Source: Chara braunii
Lineage: Eukaryota > Streptophyta > Charophyceae > Charales > Characeae
Reading direction: 5' to 3'
DNA length: 42,190 nt
Assembly: GCA_003427395.1 (NCBI GenBank)
Contig: BFEA01000045.1
Location: 4,595,300-4,637,489 of the forward strand
Shown: positions 19,578-27,502 of the stretch, piece by piece
How the letters are laid out: each line of letters starts with the position of its first letter
How positions within the stretch are numbered: position 1 is the first letter of the stretch
Program-made: the position numbers and the translations under genes
Notes under the pieces: generated by a model
Seen by the model: only the letters and a program-made list of their open reading frames with translations
Told to the model about the DNA's origin: nothing
Databases searched by the model: none

Positions 19578-21754
19578 TCTCTGGAGATGGCCTGGCTCCT
19601 GAAGCAGCCTAGATTGCCGCTATTCAGGAGTGGCCTCAGCCTCAGACAGTGAGGGATGTCCGGTCCTTCATGGGTTTGGCCTCTTACTACAGAAAGTTTG
19701 TCAGGAAGTTTTCTGCAGTGGCTGCACCCCTGACTAACCTAACAAAGAAGGACACTCCCTTTCTTTGGTCCCTCCACTGTCAGCTGGCCTTCACACGACT
19801 CAAGAAGGCCTTGACTCGTGCGCTTGTCCTAAAGTTACCTGACCCCATCTTGCCATTCATCCTGACCACTGACGCTAGTCAGTATGGCATTGGGGCAGTG
19901 CTTCAGCAGGATGATGGGAATGGTCTACGACCTGTAGAGTTTATGAGTAAGAAGATCAAGACTCAAAAGCTCCAGGACTCTACCTACGAGAAAGAGTTGT
20001 ATGCTCTTGTCTGTGCCCTGAAACATTGGAAGCACTTTCTCCTGGGCAGGCACTTCAAGATTTTTTCAGATCACTCCACCCTACAGTGGATGAAGTCCCA
20101 CGGAGAGTTGAACGATAAACTGGCACGGTACATTCAGTTCATAGACATGTTTGACTTTGAACTGAAACACAAGAAGGGCTGCTACAATAAGGTAGCAGAT
20201 GCCCTCTCTCGTAGGCCTGACTCTTTTGCTCTGATCTCCTCTACTCACTCCTTTGGAGAGGAGACCCGTCAGACCATTGCTCGTCTACTGCCTCAGGACG
20301 AGACTTTTGGACCCATTGTCAGGAATCTGCAAGCAGATCCTAACTCTGAACCAGACTATGTTCTGAGTTCAGACCTGCTATACACCTACAGTAGAGGTGA
20401 GGAGCGCTTGTGCATTCCCCAGGACCAGCGGCTCAGGACACTGCTGTTGTCAGAGTGTTATGATGCTCGTGGACACTTCGGGTTCCTAAAGTCTTATGCA
20501 GCCCTGTCGCAGCGCTTCTTCTGGAAGGAGATGCGGAGTGAGATGCTGCGTTATGTGGGCACCTGTGAGCTCTGCCAAAGGAACAAGGTTCAGCGTAAAC
20601 CTCCTTTGGGACTGCTCAAACCCTTACCCATACCTGATGGCCCTGCCCAATCTGTGTCGATAGACTTCACAGATCTAGGCAAGACCACCCCTCGTGGCAT
20701 GCGTCAGGTTATGGTCTGCGTGGACAGGTTCTCCAAATGCGCAGAGTTCATACCCTTGCCAGAGGTAGCTAGGGTACCGGCTGTGAGAGCAGCCTTCTCT
20801 GAGAGGTGGGTCACACACCATGAACCGCCCACCTCTATCGTCAGTGATCGTGACCCTTGATTTTGCAGCGATGAGTGGCAGTCCTACTGCAAGGACTATT
20901 TGCACTCACGTCTGGACATAACCTCTAGTCATCATCCTGAAGCCAATGGGTTGGCTGAGGTGATGAACCAAGTCTTATTCCAGTTGCTGCGTCCTGTCAT
21001 CTTTCCAGATCAACAGGACTGGGATCTTCACTTGGCGAGGGCACAACTCATGTATAACATGTCTGTCCACTCCTCGACAGGGTTCAGTGCCTGCCGGTTA
21101 CACTGGGGTCGTAAACCACGCCAGCCTCTCGATGATATCATCGACAAGGCTAAGCCTGATCTGACACCAGGCACCGCAGAGTTCGCCAGACGCTATCGTC
21201 TGGATGTGGAAAGAGCCCGCGCGAACTTGTCCAAGGCCCAAAAGGCCATTATTGAACAAGCCAATCGCCACAGGCGGCCTTCCCCCATCCGTACTGGCGA
21301 TCATGTCTGGGTGGCCAGTTCTGAGATGTCGAGGGAGGAGGATATCTCCCCCAAGCTGTTGCCACGCTACTTGGGTCCGTGGCAGGTCCTAGATACAGTG
21401 GGCGCTGATCCTTTCGGCCCGTCGTATGTTATCGACCTCCCGCTGCATCTACGTACCTATCCGGTCTTCCATGCATCCAAGCTGGTACCTTTTACGCCAG
21501 CTGATGCATTCCCTGACCGGCCCCCTCAATGGGGCCCACCAATCCCTGGCAAGGGATATGATGTGGTGGCCATTGAGGATGAGTGGGGCACAGGCTCCGA
21601 CCGGCAGTATCTTGTCAGGTTTGCTTTCCAGCCCCCTTCTGAGAACCGGTGGTTCTACAGAAGAGACCTGATCAAGACAGCAAAGTCTGTTGTACTGCGC
21701 TATGAGGCGGCTCAGAAGGGTGACCTTCGCCGTTCGCCTCGTCTGCACCCCTAG
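19511..21754 (+). pseudogene. E2 pol part 2: RT thumb, RNase H, integrase, chromodomain-like end
   Basis: Same frame throughout, with stops at about 19609 and 20858. RT thumb: QYKINREKSSFG, YLGHVISGDGLAPEA, RSFMGLASYYRKFV. RNase H keeps all usual sites: TTDASQYGIGAVLQQ, YEKELYALV, FSDHSTLQWM, YNKVADALSRR. In the integrase zinc finger (SECYDARGHFGFLKS ... CELCQRNK) the first His is Tyr. The core has SIDFTDLG, IVSDRDP then a TGA (probably from CGA), and HHPEANGLAEVMNQ with the Glu kept. The C-terminus has TGDHVWVASSEM, YPVFHASKLVPF and a chromodomain-like segment YDVVAIEDEWGTGSDRQYLV ... ENRWFYRRDLI. It ends at TAG 21752-21754. Confidence 0.92.
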
Positions 21755-21773
21755 CTCGGAGGTCCTCGCTCCC

Positions 21774-21781
21774 GGGGAGGG
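21774..21781 (+). other. E2 polypurine tract
   Basis: GGGGAGGG lies a few bases before the 3' LTR start TGCAATG, as expected for the plus-strand primer. Confidence 0.65.
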
Positions 21782-21787
21782 TCAGCC

Positions 21788-22862
21788 TGCAATGACTTGC
21801 TGATTTTTGCTGCCGAGACTGACAGCGAGGCTGTACACTAACCCGGTAGGTTAGATTCGTAATTTTGTTTGGCTGAGGGCTAACCGGGAGACCTGCCTGT
21901 AAGGAAATCTGTGGGGGACAAATCTGCAAGTCCGGGAAATTACAGGCCCGGTACTAACCGGATTCCTACAGCTACCCTAACTGCCTATAGCAGGCCCGGG
22001 CTACCACTAGGATAGACAGGCCCTAAGCGGCCTATACTGTTAGACGGTCCTATAGCCTATAGCCGGGTCCGGTAGAGGCCTAGAGGCCGAAACAGCAACG
22101 GTACCGATCGGTCAGTCAGTCCGGTCTAGGTCTAGGGAGTCTATAGACGGGTTAGGCCCATCGGTTCAGGACTTTTGGCAGTCCATTTCTCGCGAGCAGC
22201 GTTGGAGAAGCCAAGCGAGTTGGAAGCGGTACCTGTCTACCGGCGGCATCCTGGGACAGACCGCAACAGCAGCCATAGCCGGCCCTCTCTGAGCTTGCCA
22301 AAGCTGGGGCACTCTCAGCGCACCTACCCCTGGGGGTATCTGCGTATGGCCGGGCTGTATAGAGGCTCTACAGTGGTGATTCGTGGGTGGTGGCAGCCAT
22401 AGCTGCCTGTTCCTTCGTCAGAGTTGTCCATCGGCACTGAAGACTTCATCGCAGGACCTGTTCTTCATCAGGGTGGTTGGCGCTGGCCTCTGGGAGGCTG
22501 TTCTGACATAGCGCTACTAACTGGGTGTAGGATAGGGAGTGGGGTGTGAGTTGGGTGTGGCGAGATACTGGAACAAACTCTGTTACGATAATTGTGTGAG
22601 TGGCTCATCATCAGTGACAGTTTCAATTGTGAACCTCGCAGGTTCTTTCTTGTGATTGGTTGTTGGGAGCTGTGTCAGAGAGTGAGAAACAGTGTGTGTC
22701 TACTCCCCTGCTGTGCATAATTGTCTTCCGCTGTTTATATTCTCCTGTGTGCAGTGGGGACTCTGTCACCTCTCTCCCCATCTCTTGTGCATGTATGGGC
22801 ATGTATGAGACTGTCTGTGTGTGAGTGCCGAGAAAATTCGTCAGACAACCAAGTTCGTAACA
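21788..22862 (+). repeat. E2 3' LTR (1075 bp)
   Basis: It starts TGCAATGACTTGC and ends GTTCGTAACA. It carries the ~608 bp missing from the 5' LTR, so it is the better representative of the family's LTR. Confidence 0.9.
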
Positions 22863-23065
22863 CCTTTTTCTTTGCCTTGCCCTCCCTCAGCATCGGGGCA
22901 CTGGCCGCAGATACGTTCGGCAGGGCCAGCTAAATGGTACTGGTGGTTTAAAAAGCTAGTAAACATCAGAAAGACTGGTATCATCATAGAAAGATGTATT
23001 GATATGATTTGATTGCCATGTATTTAGCCATCGAACTTCAAAGTTTATGTTTTTCTGTTATTGCA
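22863..23065. other. Unassigned spacer between E2 and the atp1 fragment
   Basis: AT-rich sequence without a gene. It ends in a pyrimidine-rich stretch and TTATTGCAG (about 23058-23066), which looks like a 3' splice site but leads into organelle-derived sequence. Confidence 0.5.
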
Positions 23066-23066
23066 G

Positions 23067-23337
23067 CATCAAAACGAAATTCCGAACTCTCTACAGAGGG
23101 TGGATTAAAAGCGCTGTAGAGCGAAGACGTGTAGAAGTCAAAGCTCCGGGAATTATTTCACGTAAATCTGTGCATGAACCAATGCCAACAGGATTAAAAG
23201 CGGTGGATAGCCTTGTTCCAACAGGTCGTGGTCAACGAGAACTTATTACTGGAGATAGACAAACAGGTAAGACTGCTATAGCTATTGATACTATATTGAA
23301 TCAGAAGCAGATCAATGCAAAAGGTGCCTACCAGCCT
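23067..23337 (+). pseudogene. atp1: Nuclear fragment of mitochondrial atp1 (ATP synthase alpha subunit)
   Basis: Open plus-strand segment with [40 protein letters not shown] and the Walker A loop [20 protein letters not shown]. The VEVKAPGII and KSVHEP motifs point to mitochondrial atp1; as I recall it, chloroplast atpA differs there. Only about 80 residues of a roughly 500-residue protein are present. It has no start codon of its own and ends in INAKGAYQP and a stop. Compared with the plant consensus I remember, Ile is replaced by Thr at VPTGRG and ELITGDR. It is a non-functional organelle-to-nucleus transfer lying in what is probably golgin intron sequence. Confidence 0.88.
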
Positions 23338-23634
23338 TAGCCCGTGAGCGAAGCTTGAATTTGGCAGCATATACCATAGCCATTACCTTATATTTTTTTT
23401 GTACTTCATATCAAACTGAGGACGACGCTATGACTTCGTTCATCTCAAGTGTGTGCTTCATTGTCTGCAATAGAGGTAAAGTTGTTGATTTTGGATCTAC
23501 TCATCTGGGTGGAAGAGGGGCTGTTGTGGTGCAAATCTACATTACACACAACAAACACACGCAGAGTTCTGAGGTGTAGTGCCGCAAGGCACATCTGGGC
23601 ACGAGGAGTTCATCTGATATCTGAACTGTGGCAG
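23338..23634. other. Probable intron sequence upstream of golgin exon
   Basis: No gene recognised. It ends with CTGTGGCAG, a good 3' splice acceptor directly before the golgin exon. Confidence 0.55.
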
Positions 23635-23829
23635 GTACTGGACCTTATGGCGCGCATGCTGGGCTTCTCTGAGGAGGATAAACAGCGAGTGGGATTGTCT
23701 CGTCGTCCATTAGGAAGAAGGGGGATGCTCAGTGGTGTGCTTGGAGTGCCAGGGCGGCTGGTCGGGGGCTTCATTGGAAGTGGTGGTACTGAAACGACAT
23801 CTGCAACGATCCCCGAGGACAAGGACCAG
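23635..23829 (+). CDS. Golgin (GRIP-related ARF-binding type), penultimate exon
   Basis: Exon of 195 bp (65 codons, phase 0 at both ends), framed by GGCAG and a GT donor at 23830. It encodes VLDLMARMLGFSEEDKQRVG ... GRRGMLSGVLGVPGRLVGGF. From memory this matches the C-terminal region of plant golgin candidates of the GDAP1/GC3/GC4 type: a helical segment LxxMAxxLGFSxEDKQRxG followed by PGRLVGG. Those proteins are long coiled coils tethered to the Golgi by small GTPases of the ARF family through the GRAB domain. Exons for the coiled coil were not found. Upstream DNA in this window is transposon and organelle sequence, so they must lie farther left or be lost. Confidence 0.75.
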
Positions 23830-24325
23830 GTTTGTTCCATCTCTTTTACACTGGGCAATTGATGTACTGTCAGTAGGCTAGTGCAGGCTGTTACCTGTTC
23901 TTTGGCAATTGTGCATGTTCTCTTTTGGCCCTCTGGATCATCTACCACTTGGTTTGGAACGAATCAGCCTGTAATTTTTTGCGGTTAGATTCAATCTAGG
24001 GAGTCCTAGTGTGAGTATGTCCTTAGTATGATTTCACATTTTGCAGCCTGCCGGATTCTGCATGAGAGGTGCCTGAGATGTGACCCTCCCCAGGTACGTT
24101 GGCCTGTGATTTGAGCTCCAGAATTGTGCACTATATTATGGATTCTCCTATTTTCTGTCTAGAAGAGTGGCGCTGTTCCAATTGCCTTAAACATATTCAC
24201 TCCCCCCCCCCTCGCCCTCCGGCTGCCCCTTTGCTTCTAATTTTCCCCATGTAAACCACCAGCTCATGTAACACCATGATGCAAGAAACAGAGAATCTTA
24301 AACCACCATGGTTGGGGGAACCTCA

Positions 24326-24447
24326 TTGGAGTCTGATATCTCCCCTTTGCAGGCTCTAGACCTAAGCGTCCTGGACACCGTACTTCGTTGGAGTCTGATC
24401 TCTCCCCTCTGCAGGCTCTAGACCTAAGCCTCCTGGACACCGTACCT
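24326..24447. repeat. 62-bp tandem duplication
   Basis: Both units start TTGGAGTCTGAT and contain CAGGCTCTAGACCTAAGC, at 24326 and 24388. They differ at a few positions. Confidence 0.88.
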
Positions 24448-24559
24448 ACCCCTAAGCCTACTGGACTCTGAAACAGTAGCTCGGCCTGCTGAAAGGTACT
24501 ACCTCTTTGTCTTTTTCTGCCACCTACCCGTTGCTACTTGATTTCTGGCCTCCAGGGGG

Positions 24560-25330
24560 CTCCTTTTCACTGCTCTACCCGCTGCACCCTTGAAACACAC
24601 TCAGCCACAGGTGAGTGCCAGGCGCGCGGGCCATTCCAGCACACAGACCGTCATCAGTGTGTCACACACACTCAGAAAACACAGAAAAATTACAGCATAA
24701 CACAAAAATCTTAAACCACCATGCAACTGTTGACGTCAGCAGCCACTGAAGTACATGAAGATGTCGCCTCTTGCAGACTATCGCCAATACCAGGTATGTG
24801 CCCTCACGCCACCATCCTCATCTCTCCCTCTCTCTCCCTTGTCTATCACCCACTTCTTCTCCCTCATGCACGAAGACCACCACTACGCTTCGCTGTACAA
24901 CCAAGCACCAACCAGCTATGGAATCTGGGCTACGGCGCTGCCCTCAGCAGCGCCCTTCCTTCCACACAACCGCACGTGCGTTGCACCTTGCTCTGCGCTA
25001 GCAGCAGCCCGCGAGCGCTCGCTCCAGCAGCGCTGCCCCAAACTAGCAAGTGCCCGAATGACTGGCCAGGCAGCGAGCTCTTTCCTATATGGAAAGAGTC
25101 TGGCCTGTGCTCTGCCTGGTTGGGCTGGGCCTGTGCCCAGAAACTTCTGGTAGGCCCCGGGTGGCTGAGCCTCTGCTGCTACTGCCCTGGGCCCCGTTTG
25201 GTTACGCCTCCCAACTGCCTGTCGTGTATACTGCTGCAGGTGTGGCCCAGGGCCTGCTTCGAAGAAAGGCCTAGAGGGCCGAAACAAAGTGTGGCTGGCT
25301 GTGGCCTGGGTTCCTTCAACCAACCGACGC
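24560..25330. other. GC-rich LTR-like sequence inside the intron
   Basis: GC-rich, with words such as CAGCAGCGCTGCCCC and AGTGCCCGAATGACTGG that recall the composition of the E1 and E3 LTRs (GTTGCAGTGGTGCTGCGC, CAGAATGCCCGAAC). No PBS, PPT, TG...CA pair or TSD was found. It could be a decayed solo LTR. No gene is supported despite long open frames on both strands, which follow from the base composition. Confidence 0.3.
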
Positions 25331-25789
25331 ACCCCTCGTGATTTCATCAGGCCCGCCTTCCCTTAGGGCGGGCACATATGCAAAATGGGGCCCTTAGGCC
25401 TGCCGAGGAGCGAAATCCTCGCACAAAAGCAATGATCAAGTCAGTGGGGCTGTGGGCTGATGGTCTCTGTCAGAGTTTTGGGGCTATGGGAGAGACCAGG
25501 AGCGGGGAGTGAGGAGCGCTGGGGCTCCATGGCCCTCCCTTCCCCCTCCCCTGCCTCATCTCCACCCAGTCCTTCCCTCTGGTCAGCCCGACTTGCGCCT
25601 ATGGAAAAGTTCAGGGGTGGGGAGTTGCGGGCTCCCCATCTCATCTCTTCTTAGTCCCACTTTGATTGACCCCTTCATTTTGCTTCATGCTGAGCTGGCG
25701 ATTGCTTTGGTTTGGACAGCGAAGGGAGGGCCAAGGGATCAAGAGTGTGGCAGGGCTGGGAGGCTAGGACACTGTGTGCACCCTTGGTG

Positions 25790-26045
25790 TCACAGGATTA
25801 TGCTGGTTATTCCACAATATCACACCTCACCCTGGTGACTACACTGTAACTTTTCATTTTTATTCTCCCCTAGTTACACCACCTGTACATCTGAGTCCCA
25901 TTTTGCCGGACGAATTGCCACTGCACACCAAGGTGTGCCCCAAAAAACAGTACGACGCTTTTTCTTTCCTTTTGGCTGGTGCCGCAAGTCATTTCAGTTC
26001 GGTGGCCCGGAGCCTCTGAAATTTTCAGGTTGGCTCGATGCTGAT
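25790..26045 (+). repeat. Dispersed ~256-bp repeat, copy 1
   Basis: It starts ACAGGATTATGCTG and runs through CACACCTCACCCTGGTGACT and TTTTGCCGGACG to TTTTCAGGTTGGCTCGAT. A second copy lies at about 31969-32225 in the same orientation, with scattered substitutions. It is probably a fragment of a dispersed transposable element. Confidence 0.85.
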
Positions 26046-26340
26046 CCCTCCAACCGTAGGTATGTGACTGCCAGTGCAGTTGCAGCTCTGGTAACTATGC
26101 TGTGCTTTTGCTTGTCTTGGGCTGCTCAGATGGAGTAATTCCCCTTGGGGTCGGTGGATGGGGAGGGGCAGTTGCAGCTCCTACAGTCCTAGGTTGTGGT
26201 CGTCTTGTCAGGATGGCACCATTTCGCAAAACTCTCGGCAAATGCATATCTTGGCCCATGCAACGATCAAGAGCGCGGCAGAATGCGATACGTAATATGA
26301 ATTCTAGAAAGCCATCAGCACCTATACCTTGAACGCGCGT

Positions 26341-26494
26341 GACCTCCAAGGCTCCAGCTGCTGGCGTGGTTGTCGACGTAACAATAATGACACCTGGTGG
26401 GGTTGGGAGGGGGTCTTGACCTCCAAGGCTCCAGCTGCTGGCTTGGTTGTCGACGTAACAATAATGACACCTGGTGGGGTTGGGAGGGGGTCTC
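26341..26494. repeat. 77-bp tandem duplication
   Basis: Units at 26341-26417 and 26418-26494, both starting GACCTCCAAGGCTCCAGCTG, are nearly identical. The second directly abuts the 198-bp duplication. Confidence 0.93.
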
Positions 26495-26495
26495 G

Positions 26496-27000
26496 CAGTA
26501 CGTGAAACCCTATTCATGTATTGTCTCCAAGAAGGTCGCTGAGTTCTATCGCAGAAAGCAAATAAAGAGATTTGCTAGAGGCTGAGTGCTGAAACATCGC
26601 CAGAATGTTTCAGGTTTCGCAACCGATTCTGCAATTGTAATTGACTGTTTTGTTTTTGTGTTTCATGTTTGTTGGCTTTATCCAGTCGTTCTCCAGTACG
26701 TGAAACCCTATTCATGTATTGTCTCCAAGAAGGTCGCTGAGTCCTACCGCAGAAAGCAAATACAGAGATTTGGTAGAGGCTGAGTGCTGAAACATCGCCA
26801 GAATGTTTCAGGTTTNNNNNNNNNNNNNNNNNNNNNNNNNNNNNNNNNNNNNNNNNNNNNNNNNNNNNNNNNNNNNNNNNNNNNNNNNNNNNNNNNNNNN
26901 NNNNNGCCAGAATGTTTCAGGTTTCGCAACCAATTCTGTAATTGTAATTGACTGTTTTGTTTTTGTGTTTCATGTTTGTTGGCTTTATCCAGTCGTTCTC
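26496..27000 (+). repeat. 198-bp tandem duplication spanning the intron 3' end and acceptor
   Basis: Copy 1 is 26496-26693, and copy 2 starts at 26694 and is interrupted by the N run. Each contains CAGTACGTGAAACCC, a short frame YVKPYSCIVSKKVAE ending in TGA, a T-rich tract, and GGCTTTATCCAGTCGTTCTC. The last 18 bases are the splice acceptor and first 8 bases of the final golgin exon. Only the rightmost copy continues into SFSDLWIDF. Confidence 0.9.
26816..26905. other. Assembly gap (90 N)
   Basis: A run of 90 N. The 19 bases GCCAGAATGTTTCAGGTTT occur directly before the gap (26797-26815) and directly after it (26906-26924), so the flanking contig ends may overlap and the gap may not be real. 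Confidence 0.95.
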
Positions 27001-27502
27001 TGATCTGTGGATCGATTTCCTCTTGAAGGAATCCCAGGGGCAGATGCAGGCACCACAGGCAGCAGGTCATGGCATAGAGAAGACGCCAAGCAAAAGTGCC
27101 GCAAGGGCCGCGACAACATCCCCAGACGATGATTTCAAAAGGTCTCACAGCAAATCGTACTCAGAGCTCTCGCCATCCATTGTCAATGTTGGAACTGTGT
27201 TGGATGCCTCGTCTTACCCAAACTCGCCAACTCACAACAAGGTCTCAATGGGTATCGATTTGTCGCCGTTTTCAACACCGGGTCGTGATGCAGTGCAGTC
27301 CAGACCACCATCAAGGGATGGATCGAGGCGAGGGAACATCTCCCTGGATGGTGAGGGTGCAAATTCGCAGATCGGTGAGACCCCGATTGTGAGGAATGCT
27401 AGTACGGGGCAATTTACAGCACCTCCCGTACATTTGTCCTCTGGGGACGAAAACCCTGGCAGTTCAATTGCTCGCAGCCATTCTCAAAGCAACTTGAAAT
27501 AA
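26993..27502 (+). CDS. Golgin (GRIP-related ARF-binding type), terminal exon
   Basis: It starts after TTTATCCAG, in phase with the previous exon, and encodes SFSDLWIDFLLKESQGQMQA. From memory, plant GDAP1/GC-type golgins have a closely similar QSFADLWVDFLLKE near their end. The remaining ~150 residues are serine/proline/asparagine-rich and probably disordered (SKSYSELSPSIVNVGTVLDA, GSSIARSHSQSNLK), longer than I would expect of the Arabidopsis proteins. It ends at TAA 27500-27502. The quality of the DLWIDFLLKE match and the exact phase make this a genuine gene end rather than a chance frame. Confidence 0.78.
   Translation, partial: SFSDLWIDFLLKESQGQMQAPQAAGHGIEKTPSKSAARAATTSPDDDFKRSHSKSYSELSPSIVNVGTVLDASSYPNSPTHNKVSMGIDLSPFSTPGRDAVQSRPPSRDGSRRGNISLDGEGANSQIGETPIVRNASTGQFTAPPVHLSSGDENPGSSIARSHSQSNLK

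Larger units (their letters stand above)
14532..22862 (+). mobile_element. E2: plus-strand Ty3/gypsy chromovirus-like element
   Basis: Element of 8.33 kb: 5' LTR (14532-14998), PBS (15001-15013), leader, gag (16493-18114), pol (protease, RT, RNase H, integrase, chromodomain-like end; about 18111-21754), polypurine tract (about 21774-21781) and 3' LTR (21788-22862). The LTRs differ by roughly 20 positions over their first 340 bp, so the insertion is old. No target-site duplication is visible (TCCTG on the left, CCTTT on the right). The coding region has several in-frame stops and indels. Confidence 0.92.
23830..26992 (+). other. Golgin intron (3163 bp) with tandem duplications and an assembly gap
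   Basis: GT donor at 23830 (CCAG/GTTTGT) and AG acceptor at 26991-26992 (TTTATCCAG). Splicing joins ...EDKDQ to SFSDLWIDFLLKE in phase 0. The intron contains a 62-bp tandem duplication (24326-24447), GC-rich LTR-like sequence (about 24560-25330), a repeat shared with 31969-32225, a 77-bp tandem duplication, a 198-bp tandem duplication that includes the acceptor, and a 90-base run of N. Confidence 0.72.

Noticed and set aside
23050-23066. TTATTGCAG before the atp1 fragment as a true splice acceptor, implying an expressed nuclear atp1
   Set aside because: The fragment covers only about 80 residues, has no upstream exon and ends in a stop, so a functional nuclear gene is not supported.
23338-23450. 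Group II intron start after INAKG in the atp1 fragment
   Set aside because: The sequence after the break (GTGCCTACC) does not match the GTGYG start well and no domain V hairpin was seen.
24755-25347. Long open frames on both strands in the golgin intron
   Set aside because: GC-rich composition keeps several frames open at once, with no domain and no splice logic.
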